From contig JALLAZ010000435.1 of assembly GCA_036939755.1 (NCBI GenBank), positions 1-23,011 of the forward strand: 23,011 nucleotides of DNA, read 5' to 3'. The DNA is from Stephanodiscus triporus (lineage: Eukaryota; Bacillariophyta; Thalassiosirophyceae; Thalassiosirales; Thalassiosiraceae). The translations under genes were made by a program, and so were the position numbers. The stretch's first letter is position 1. Each line of letters opens with the position of its first letter. The notes below the pieces were generated by a model. That model was not told where the DNA came from, did not search any database, and was given only the letters and a program-made list of their open reading frames with translations. Shown one piece after another: positions 8,051 through 16,673 of the stretch.

Positions 8051-11000
8051 ATGGCAGTATCTCTATCATCCGACGCCGCCCAGATGGCTACATACCTCTC
8101 CGGCCTCACCCAGCCAGACACGCTCATCATTAGGCAGGCGGAGGTAGAGCTCAAGCCGATACTCAAGAGGCCGGGATGCGTCCCGGCAATGATCGAGGTG
8201 ATCAAGGCCCAGGGCTCGCAGGAGGAGGCGACGCGACACGTGGCCGCGATCGTTCTCCGGAAGAGGATCGCCGGACACCTAGGCAGGTTCGACGGCCCGA
8301 CCAAGGCCGCGCTGAAGGGCGAGCTCCTGGCGATACTGCGGACGGAGAACTCGAGGCCGGTGCGCAACGGCGTCGTGGCCCTCGTCGCCGCGGTCTGCAA
8401 GTCGGAGGCCGAGAACGAGGGGGACGAGGCCCAGGCCGCGGCGGGATGGCCGGAGCTGTTCCAATTCGTGGCCGGCGCCGCGGGAGACGCCCACCCGGAG
8501 GCGCGCGAATTGGCCTTCCTCCTTCTGGGGGAGATGACCGACACTGTGGGGGTGCATCTCAAGCCGCAATTCGGGACGCTGGCGGGACTTTTCGGGGCCG
8601 GGTTGTCGGACGGGGATGCCAAGGTCCAGAGCGCGAGCGTCAAGGCGCTGGGCCTGCTGATGAGCTACCTGGCAGACGAGGAGGAGATCGACACCTTCGC
8701 GCCCCTGATCTCTCCGCTGCTGGTCGTGGCGGAGGCGTGTCGCGCGCGCAACGACGAGGAGGTGGTGTCCACCTTCCTCGACGTGCTCTACGACCTGAGC
8801 TTCAGCCCAAGCCAGGTCGTGGCGAAGCACATGGCGCCCATTGTGAGATTCGCGCTGATTTGCATGGCAGATTCCAATCTGGAAATTGCCGTCCGCGATT
8901 CGGCCGCGCTTGTGGTTGCGACCATGGCCGAGTCGAAGCCCAAACTCCTGGGGAGGGACGCGGCTCTCCTCGCGGGCGTGGTCGAGACGATTTTCAACCT
9001 TATCGAGAACTCCGACGGGTCGGCGGCGGGGGCGCTGTTCGAATCCAATCCCGCGTGGAAGGAGGACTTCCAGGATCAGGAGGGGTACGATCCGGACGCG
9101 GACGATAACGGCGGGATCACCGAAACGGGCATAGCGCAGGGTACGCTCGACATGCTCGCGTGCGAGATACCCAAGAAGTACATTTTCGAGCCGGTCGTTG
9201 GCCGGTGCATGGCCCGGCTGGGGAGCGCGGATCCCAATCAGCGCAAGGCGGGAATAGCGTGCCTGGGGGTGATCGCCGAGGGATGCGCAGAACCCCTTAG
9301 GGAAAACCTGGCGCAGGTCATGCCCCACGTGTTCCAGACCGCGGCTGATTCCGACGCCAGGGTCAGGGAGTGCGCGTGCTTCGCCTTGGGGCAGATCAGC
9401 GAGCACTGCCAGCCGGAGGTATTGAGCTACTCGAGTCAGATATTGCCCATCGTATTCGCGTTGTTGGACGACGACAACATCGCGGTGCAGGCCACTAGTT
9501 GCTACGTCCTCGAGATGTTTTGTGAACGCCTCGAGCCCGACGGCGTCCGACCGCTGCTCGACCCCCTGGTTCGCAAATTGGCCTCAATGCTTGAGGGTAC
9601 GAGCAAGAGGTCGGTGCAGGAGATGACGGTCGCTGCGTTGGCGGCCACGGCAGTTGCAGCCGAGGAGGAGTTCGCGCCGTACGTCGTGGGGGTGGCGACG
9701 TTGATGGCCAAGCTCATGGAGCTGAAGGAGGAGAAGACGTACTCTCTAAGGGGGAGGGCGCTGGAGTGCATGGGACACATCGCCATCGCTGTCGGGAAGG
9801 AGCACTTCCGTCCGTACTTCGCATTGACCATGCAGTGCGCGTGCGAGGGGTTGACGTTCGATTCGACGGACCTGCACGAGTTCGCGTACGCTCTGTTCGC
9901 CAACCTCGCCAAGGTGATGGGGGAGGAGTTCGCGCCCGTTTTGGTGGAGCTGGTGCCGCATCTGGTCACGGTCATTTCGCAGGACGAGGGTCAGTTTGAG
10001 CAGGCCGAAGAGGAGCAGGTGAGAAGACAATTTTTTATCCTTGAATATGCTCCTCAACACCATTGACTTGTTTTGTCTCATTCGATTGTTTTGTCCACAC
10101 TGCGTTCTCTCTCTCTCTTTGTTCATCTATCTATCTATCTATCTTTCTTTCTCTCTCTCTGTCACTCTCTCAGGGCGGTCAATTCAAAGCCCTAGACGAT
10201 TCCGATGAGGAGGACGACGAGGGGGGAAACCTGATAATGCATATTCGCACCGCCCTCCTCGAGACGAAGAAGGGTGCCATAACGGCCCTCGGAGAGATGG
10301 CCGCGCACACCGGATCCGCCTTCGTCCCTTTCATGGGCGAGGTCATGACGGTTCTGATGAAGGCTGCAGATAATTGGCACCCGCTCATTAAGACGGAGGT
10401 TGCCGATGCCATGTCGAGTCTGATCGTGCCTTGCGTAGCCCAGGATCATGGTGGTGAGATATCATGGGAGAAGGGAGATATTTCTGGACCCAGTCCCCTG
10501 AGTGCCAATACCGCGCAGGCGGTGGCGATCATACTCAAGGCATTGGTGAACATGATGAAGGACGAGACAAAGGATGTGGTCGGGAAGGCATGCGAAAGCG
10601 TCCAATCCGTCATTGAGCTCTGTGGTCCTCACGCTCTCGCGACAGTGGCGAACGACTGTCTGGAAACCACCTATGCCATCCTCGCGAAGGAGGCGCCGTG
10701 TCAGCAGACAGATGACTATGGAGAGGACTTTGGCGACGAGGACGACGATGATCACGACTCCTTCATGACTTCGGTATGCGACCTCGTGGGAGCCTTCGGC
10801 CGTGTTATGGGTCCGCACTTTGTGCAGTACCTACCCAAATTCCTCCCCGTAATCTGCGCATACGCCAAGCCGTCACGCCCGCCCAGCGACCGGTCCATGG
10901 CTATTGGCTGCCTTGGTGAGCTCGCGCAGGAGTTGGAGGGCGGCATCGCCGAACACTGGTCGGCGGTCTTCTACCCTGCCGCTATTGCTGGCCTCGCAGA

Positions 11001-11448
11001 CTCGGACGACAGTGTGAAGCGCAACGCCGCCTTCTGCATCGGCGTGAGCTGCGAGGGACTGGGGGAAGCGATCTCGCCGCAATATGGTTCGATGTTGCAG
11101 GCGCTGAGCCCGCTGTTCAGCATAGACATCACCGAGGGGGACACCGCAGCGGCGGTCGTCGACAATGCCAGCGCCGCCGTCGCGCGTATGATTATCGCAT
11201 CGCCCTCGCACGTACCCATGTCCATGGTCCTTCCCGTGCTCCTGAAGGCATTGCCGTTGAAGTATGACATGACTGAGAATGAAACCGTTTACAACTGTCT
11301 CTTCGGTCTGCTGGAACAGAACCATGCCGATTTGCTGGCGAACAGACAGCAGTTAAGTCTCGTCTTCGCCGAGGCTGCGTCAGATGACAGCAAAGTAGAT
11401 GACGAGCTGAAGGGAAAGCTGCGACTGGCTCTTCAATCTCTCAGTTGA
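8051..11448 (+). CDS. IPO4: Importin-4-like karyopherin beta, two exons
   Basis: Exons 8051-10018 and 10174-11448; the phase-0 intron of 155 bp (GTGAGA donor, pyrimidine tract, CTCTCAG acceptor) joins EEEQ to GGQFKALDDSDEED and gives 1080 residues, the usual size of importin-4. The protein is an all-helical HEAT-repeat solenoid. The N-terminus (LTQPDTLIIRQAEVELKPIL) matches the Ran-binding importin-beta N-terminal repeat, and the blocks CFALGQISEHCQPE (mid-protein) and LLKALPLKYDMTENETVYNC (C-terminus) point to importin-4 rather than importin-5. Acidic loops lie at about 663-672 and 838-850. Role: RanGTP-dependent nuclear import of cargoes such as histones and ribosomal proteins. The frame is open upstream to 7793, but that stretch overlaps the transposon TIR and has no family similarity; ATG 8051 (ACCATGG context) begins the conserved part. 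Confidence 0.93.
10109..10173 (+). repeat. CT/TCTA microsatellite at the 3' end of the importin intron
   Basis: CTCTCTCTCT, then (TCTA)n and TTTC/TCTC runs, lead directly into the acceptor. The tract doubles as the polypyrimidine tract of the intron at 10019-10173. Confidence 0.85.
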
Positions 11449-11645
11449 TTAAAAAAACATGATTTTTGAAATAAATCAATTAAGTAATTTGAATATCTTC
11501 TCTAGAGCTTATCTCGCAGGCAAAAGATAAGGAGAAATAGAACAGCGCTAGTATTATATAACTGCTGAGTACCTTTGGCCTATGAAATCAACTCCGACTA
11601 CCTAACTATCACCAAAGTTGCCCATAGCTGGTTTTCTTAGCCAAA

Positions 11646-12413
11646 CTAAGCGGCCATCGCTGCACGAGTTCTTGCAAGTTTTACCGACCTTAAGGATCTC
11701 AATGCACTGAAAGTTGCCAACTTGTCCACGGCATCATCCTGAATCTTCATTTGTTTCAGCCTTGCCATTCGATGCTGCTCTGATAGGACAGCCCTGACAT
11801 GACCCTGACGTTCTTGCTGCAATTTGGGCAACGACTTGCATAGGATTAGGTGCTCAATACCTCGAATCTCCTCTGGCAGTATAACATTATTCTTGAGTAA
11901 GTACCTGAAAGACTCCTTGGTAGACAACCCGGGTGAGGTCGAACACACGACTTTCTTGATATGTACAGCCTCCAAAATTGATTCTGTAGAAAAGCGCTTG
12001 CGATCTTCTTTCGAGTAGGACTTGGTATAAGCGTAGTGCGGGTCGAGGGGGTAAACGTGAATGCTTGAGGTGTTTGATATGGTCACTCGCTGTCGCAATG
12101 CATCGTACATTATATGCCAGTCCTTTGCAGTCACGGAGCCACCTGGCAAGCGCGACCCTTCATCAGCAAGTCCATCCTCTCGATCACGAGGATAGTGATG
12201 GAGTGTTTCCGATTGGGATCTTGATGGCATGTCGTGGGTTCGTTTTGGAATGATTGACCTGTTTGAAGATGAATGAATGCCAGTGCCGATTGAGTCCACG
12301 TCCAACGGATCATCTCTCTCCATGCATCGCTTGAAGTCGCACACAGAAATGCTATTGCTTGTGTGTGCCATTATTGGAGGTGTTGCGGAGGCTAGGAGGT
12401 TAGAAGGTATCAT
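11646..12413 (-). CDS. Hypothetical basic protein, 255 aa, single exon
   Basis: Uninterrupted frame from ATG 12413 to the stop at 11646; a second in-frame ATG (MAHTSNS, residue 15) is also possible. The first 90 residues are Ser-rich and look disordered. The C-terminal 150 are helical and charged: YTKSYSKEDRKRFSTESILE, then EEIRGIEHLILCKSLPKLQQ, then EQHRMARLKQMKIQDDAVDK and an Ala/Arg-rich tail. The pattern (a KEDRKRF block, an E-I-R-G-I-E-H-L block, then a coiled Gln/Arg segment) resembles multicopy proteins of unknown function that I believe occur in diatoms; I cannot name a domain. No signal peptide, membrane span or catalytic motif is visible. It lies 197 bp tail to tail with the importin gene, and its 5' side faces the transposon cluster. 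Coding status is supported by length and coherent composition. Confidence 0.7.
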   Translation of the reverse strand: MIPSNLLASATPPIMAHTSNSISVCDFKRCMERDDPLDVDSIGTGIHSSSNRSIIPKRTHDMPSRSQSETLHHYPRDREDGLADEGSRLPGGSVTAKDWHIMYDALRQRVTISNTSSIHVYPLDPHYAYTKSYSKEDRKRFSTESILEAVHIKKVVCSTSPGLSTKESFRYLLKNNVILPEEIRGIEHLILCKSLPKLQQERQGHVRAVLSEQHRMARLKQMKIQDDAVDKLATFSALRSLRSVKLARTRAAMAA

Positions 12414-12593
12414 CCGGTAGATTTGTTGTCACAGTTGAGAGTGAAAGATAATTGTGGCTTTACTTTTTACGAACTCTCTCTCTTTTGACCCATTCTTTTG
12501 ACCCATCTTGGGTTGAAGTTTGATCTTGCTCAGATGTTGTGTCTCATCGTTTCTTGCCTGCAATCGGGCCGTAGTATTGTCGGTGCGTTCAGT

Positions 12594-12660
12594 TACTGAT
12601 TCCTATGTGAAAATCTTCCAAGAGAGATTTTCATGCACAGAGATTGTAAAAGTCTCACAG
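12594..12660 (-). repeat. Degenerate fragment resembling the TIR of the 3.26 kb element
   Basis: ACTGATTCCTATGTGAAAA, followed by AGAGATTTT and GTAAAAGTCTC, resembles the inner end of the right TIR (ACTGATTCCTATGCGAAAA at 7698-7716, then GGGAGATTTTTTAC...GTAAAAAATCTCC). The middle is shortened. It is a probable relic of another copy, just upstream of the hypothetical gene that starts at 12413. Confidence 0.6.
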
Positions 12661-12722
12661 AGGTCATCATTGAAGAGGGATGATGTATGATGTAGTTAGG
12701 CTATGATTTTTTTAGACCGATA

Positions 12723-13044
12723 TTATCTGGGCATTGTTAACTGGCGCACTGGGGCCTCGCGCACGCTTTTTTTGGGGGGAGCTCAAAATCTAAATTTCCG
12801 CCAGCCAATTTTGGCAGCGCAGTAGAGGTACGATGGCAATTTCTCCTCCCCCCGCTGTCTGATCAGCCCGCCGGTGGTGTCGAATGAGCGCGCTTGATGC
12901 CGCACGTACGGGGACGCCTTTTTGCCGCTAACCGAATTTTTTGCCTCTCAATTACCATCCCCCCCCCCGCAGGACGCCAAAGCGACTCACCGCCACTCGA
13001 GGCTATTTTGCCCCCATTCTCCTCCCCCACGTTGAAATGCCCCC
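12723..13044 (+). repeat. Left 322-bp TIR of the Tc1-type element
   Basis: Inverted match to 14222-14543 from TTATCTGGGC through CACGTTGAAATGCCCC. It contains a C10 run near 12960, mirrored by a G run near 14300. The inner boundary is sharp: the two arms diverge immediately after the CCCC. Confidence 0.9.
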
Positions 13045-13087
13045 CGTTGACAACATTATCGCAGATCGCAGAGCATGGGGCACGGGA

Positions 13088-13889
13088 GAATGTGAATGGT
13101 GGTATTTTTATTCCCGGCGCCTCTTACGGCTACGAGAAGAAGCTCGAGGTCGCAGCTGCCTACCATCGTGGGCTGGAGATGAATCCTACGGCGACGATTA
13201 CTTCCATATCCCGGGAGTGCAAGGTCGGCCGAAAGTTCGTCAACAAAGTCCTGGAGGAGCTGAATGTGTACAGCAGGATTCTACTTCCAACGGAAATTGA
13301 GCGCGAGAAAAGGTGCACAAAGATATCTGGCTTCGCTGCCACTGTCATCCTTCGTCTTTACATGGAGGAGCCATGTCATTCGAAGCGCTCGTACCGGGAC
13401 CTGCTCTTTGTTTACACAGGGATTGTTGTTTCTTAAACGACAATCAATAATTTCTTTCTGCGTGTTCTTCCCTTCCAAGGTAGCATGGTGAAGCCAAACC
13501 TTGTTCTGCTGGACAAGTTCCGACCTGAAAATGTGGCCAACATGATTGAATTTGTAAACTTCATCATCATGGAACGGCCATGCAACATCAAGTGGGGAGA
13601 CAAAAAATTTTAAGGGGCAGGAGCTGTATTGTCGGAAGGTAAGGAGGAACCCGCTGACTGGAGAGATACCATCGGTCATCACCGATCCAGATTTCTGTAA
13701 CACGCACAACATCACCGGATTCTGCGGCATCGACATCCGCACAAATCGGAATGTGGAGGGGATCATGAACGACTCAAAAGTTTTTTTCATTCAATTGTCA
13801 ATGCAATAAACGATGGCTTTTTGCGTATTCCTGGATGTCCTTGTCCTCGGCAACTGGCACAAAGAGAACATCAGAATCCGCTGGCAAGG
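13088..13889 (+). pseudogene. Tc1/IS630-like DDE transposase, inactivated
   Basis: The N-terminal part holds a helix-turn-helix region (AAAYHRGLEMNPTATITSIS, then RECKVGRKFVNKVLEEL), followed by YMEEPCHSKRSYRDLLFVYT and, past an in-frame TAA at 13434-13436, NFFLRVLPFQGSMVKPNLVL and DKFRPENVANMIEF. This order is that of IS630/Tc1 transposases in algae. A one-base shift near 13611 (stop TAA 13611-13613) leads to ELYCRKVRRNPLTGEIPSVI and NITGFCGIDIRTNRNVEG. Another shift near 13830 leads to DVLVLGNWHKEN. The first Asp is plausibly the D in KWGDKK; the second, expected in VLVLDNA, is Gly with neighbouring residues deleted. The C-terminal Glu region is not recognisable. No native start codon was identified. 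The gene product cannot be active. Confidence 0.85.
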
Positions 13890-14221
13890 AGAGGAGAGTC
13901 GCTGCATGAGCACCGCAACCATCTGAAGCCTGTGGACAAGGACCCACCGCTCCTTCCAATGACGTAGATCCTGACGGAGCGGCAATGGGACTCCCACGGT
14001 GATTGATACCGGCATGCGAGAGGATTGTCTCATCAAGCTCATGCGCCTCATAAACCCAAGGGGGTCAGTTGTCATAGAGCCGGAGTTTGTAATGTTGTCC
14101 ATCTCCCTGGATCCCTGGTGCTTCCATTTGGCGGCATTAGCTAAGAGATGGCGCTCACCAGGCTCGATGTGCACAGTCCTAGCAAGATTGCAAAGGAGTT
14201 TTTGTTCCCACTCATCAGATT
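13890..14221. other. Unassigned interior of the Tc1-type element
   Basis: These 330 bases should encode the transposase C-terminus (third catalytic residue), but I find no matching block in any frame. Open frames exist on both strands; the minus-strand one (13791-14435) runs into the TIR and has no recognisable content. The stretch may be replaced or heavily decayed sequence. Confidence 0.5.
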
Positions 14222-14543
14222 GGGGCATTTCAACGTGGGGGAGGAGAATGGGGGCAAAATAGCCTCGAGCGGCGGTGAGTCGCTTTGGCGTCCTGCGGGG
14301 GGGGGGGATGGTAATTGAGAGGCAAAAAAAATTGGTTAGCGGCAAAAAAGGCATCCCCGTACGCGCGGCATCAAGCGCGCTCATTCGACACCACCGGCGG
14401 GCTGATCCGACAGAGGGGAGAGGAGAAATGGCCATCCTACCTCTACTGTGCTGCCAAAATTGGCCGGTGGAAATTCAGATTTGGAGCTCCGAAAAAAAAA
14501 GCACACGCGAGGCCCCAGTGCCCCAGTTAAAACGCCCAGATAA
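14222..14543 (-). repeat. Right 322-bp TIR of the Tc1-type element
   Basis: Partner of 12723-13044, reading GGGGCATTTCAACGTGGG outward to GCCCAGATAA. A long open frame runs through it into the Harbinger zinc-finger gene, but only because the insertion lacks stops in that frame. Confidence 0.9.
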
Positions 14544-14545
14544 TA

Positions 14546-14630
14546 ACAGATACATGGATACACAAAAGAACAGTCGGGAACAATTTTTTTCGGATGACGG
14601 CTTTTGTGTATCATGTGTGTATTTGTCTGT
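14546..14630 (+). repeat. Distal part of the Harbinger left TIR
   Basis: Continues the left TIR interrupted at 12722. It contains ATACACAAAAGAACAGTCG (14559-14577) and the internal inverted partner CTTTTGTGTATC (14601-14612), so each Harbinger end is itself partly palindromic. The same ATACACAAAAGAACAGTCG string is in the right arm at 18370-18388. Confidence 0.8.
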
Positions 14631-14808
14631 TTTTGCCCCATGTTTTCATTGCCACATCGCCCGCAGATGCGCAGATGGCAGCTTCTGGGTCATGCCCACC
14701 TCCCATTTATTTGAGGTCACCTGTGCTCCCGACGGCACCGAGTTGACATCAACAAAGGTGGTAAAGCTCTCACGACGATATAGTCGTCTCAAGAAAAAAA
14801 TATCCACC

Positions 14809-16438
14809 ATGGCTGACCCGTCGCCCGACGGGTGGACCTGCCCTGACTGCAGTTACACCAAGATCATCGATTGCTCTCGCTGCGCCATGTGCGACACGCC
14901 GCAACCCAAGGGTAGTTGCTCCGTTTTGCCCGTCGATAAAAATTCGACTCACCTTGCCGCCATTGCAGCGTGGCATCAAGGACAACCTCCAAAGGCGACC
15001 AGGGCGAGGTCAGCTCGTTTGGCTGCTCCTGTTGCACCACGTGAATCTCCTTCGTGTGGTGCAAAGGTTAAGGCAAATGAGAGGATCGCCGCCCAGCTTG
15101 CCCAGCGCACCCCCATGCCTGTGGCAGAGGTGTTGCATTCCCCTGTCTCTTCCCCTGATGGTCCTTTGGTCCCCCCTCCTGCTGTTACACGAGCTGACAC
15201 CGGCGCGGGGCTAGGGGATGATGAGGATTCATTGTCCAACAATGACGGTTCCCCACCTCGCCCTTCACACAATGTTGGGCGCAAGACAACGGGTTTGGAT
15301 GCTAGTCCAAATGATTTGCCTGCATTTGTTATGGTCTGATGTTGACGATGATATTATCCGGACCGATGGAGAGGTCAGTAAGTATTCTTTTTTTCAGCGT
15401 TTGATTCATTACATACACGGGTAGGTGATCGATCAACAAAACCGAAAGGCAGTTGAGCTTGCGCTTTTGGTCAAAATGGGCACAAAGGTGTGCAATATCG
15501 ATATGGACCCAATGAAGAAGGCAACATGCAAGCAGGTCTTGCATCGTAAGTATGTTGAAATTATAAAAAAGCTTGAGGACAGGATTTGACAATTCGTGTC
15601 GATATGGTGACAATGTTTAAGGGCGATAAGGCTAGGCAGGGACTTAGCGGTGCAAACTTGCTCCGAAAGCTTGAACAAGAGATGACCGAGGTCCGTAAGT
15701 TTGCCGTTAAGTTCCCTGGTTTCAACAACCCCTTGGGGCTGCCCAGCGGTCTCACTCAGCTGCGAGACATGAAGGCGCCCGTGGTGGCTAAGTTGTGGAA
15801 GATGAAATTTCTGGTAATGTCTTTTTGATTGATACTTTGTCGTTGCATTATCTTCTGAGCGTTTGTTGACTATGTCTTCTTTTTCACAGAATGACCAGAT
15901 GTTGATTACAACGATGTCCAATCCATCATGCAACATGTTCCGAAGCAGTGGTGGCTTGAGCATGAATTATGTAAGTATATTCTTACAATCCTCGTCCACA
16001 AGCTCGTCAAGTCCCACGAGACTTCCACCAGGTGATACTCACAAGGATGCGAGGGAGAAGAAGGTGAAGGAGTTGGCTGATGTTCGTATGGCTGCAAAAG
16101 CAGAGCGCCCAGTAGAGAAGAACGGTGATGTTGACCATCAGATGAAGAAGGTGCGCGTCGACGGGATGCGCTCACAGGTAGAGAAAAATATCGTCAAATT
16201 GATTTTGTCGCAAATCAATGGCATGCATGACAACGTGGAGATATACAAATCTATTTTGGGGGAGAAAAAATATTGTGACAAAATTGCACAGCTCATGAAT
16301 AAACTGCTGGGCTTGGGCAACAACAATGTTGGCGATGGTGTGACTGCTTGTGTGCCGGAGGTGGTTTTGACTTTGACTTCGTCGGCAGGCAATGATGACG
16401 ATGAAGGGAACTATGGAACTGATGGAACTTATTCTTAG
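14809..16438 (+). pseudogene. Harbinger-borne accessory gene with RanBP2-type zinc finger, apparently frameshifted
   Basis: ATG 14809 (ACCATGG context) begins MADPSPDGWTCPDCSYTK. W9 with C11, C14, C25 and C28 fits the W-x-C-x2-C-x10-C-x2-C RanBP2/RBZ zinc finger. A Pro/Ser-rich linker follows to about 15330. A one-base shift then leads to SDVDDDIIRTDGE; a probable 51 bp intron (15374-15424) leads to VIDQQNRKAVELALLVKMG and MDPMKKATCKQVLHRKYVEI. A second shift near 15590 leads to FKGDKARQGLSGANLLRKLE and KFPGFNNPLGLPSGLTQLRD. A clear 76 bp intron (15814-15889, GTAATG...TTTTCACAG) leads to the last exon, which ends at TAG 16436-16438 and is Lys-rich with a helical tail (EKNIVKLILSQINGMHDN). It is convergent with the transposase inside the same TIRs, the position of the Myb/SANT partner in classic Harbinger elements, but I see no Myb/SANT or trihelix signature. 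The frameshifts could alternatively be sequencing errors. Confidence 0.6.
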
Positions 16439-16457
16439 ATTGTTATGTTTGACTTAT

Positions 16458-16649
16458 TGTTTCCCTGGGCATGGGAGAGGACCCAATGGAAGGGTGGTAG
16501 GGGGGTCCTCATTTTTTAATTAGTTACTTAATGTAATCCTTTAAAGCAATGCATTAAGTACGACTAATTATTGAATTAACTAATTAAAAATGAGGACCCC
16601 CCTACCACCCTGCCATTACTTGGGTCCTCTCCCATGCCCGGGGAAACAA
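16458..16649. repeat. Long near-perfect inverted repeat between the two convergent Harbinger genes
   Basis: The left arm (16458-16528) holds CCTGGGCATGGGAGAGGACC and GGGTGGTAGGGGGGTCCTCA. The right arm (16575-16649) is its reverse complement with few mismatches and a 3-4 base gap. Arms of about 70 bp surround an AT-rich loop of about 46 bp. It begins 20 bp after the accessory-gene stop and ends 25 bp before the transposase stop. It could be a bidirectional 3'-end structure or a small MITE inside the element. Confidence 0.85.
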
Positions 16650-16673
16650 AGTGATTTGAGAAACAAAAACAAG

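Larger units (their letters stand above)
12723..14543. mobile_element. Tc1/mariner-IS630-type transposon nested in the Harbinger left TIR
   Basis: The element of 1821 bp begins TTATCTGGGC and ends GCCCAGATAA, flanked by TA on both sides (12721-12722 and 14544-14545). Its inverted repeats are 322 bp each (12723-13044 and 14222-14543). The interior encodes a frameshifted Tc1/IS630-like transposase on the plus strand. The TA duplication and transposase family agree. Length and arm symmetry suggest a full-length but inactive copy. Confidence 0.92.

Noticed and set aside
8279..9406. Long antisense frame in the importin gene
   Set aside because: Shadow of the GC-rich importin coding strand; Arg/Gly/His-rich with no domain.
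13791..14435. 214-codon minus-strand frame inside the Tc1-type element
   Set aside because: Half lies in the TIR, with no recognisable domain; antisense to a decayed transposase interior.
14275..14808. Long N-terminal extension of the zinc-finger gene
   Set aside because: It runs through the right TIR of the nested element and the Harbinger TIR; the frame is open by chance.
15542..15592. Possible 37-bp intron (GTAAGT...GACAG) in the accessory gene
   Set aside because: Splicing it gives the wrong downstream frame and it is too short; a one-base frameshift fits better.
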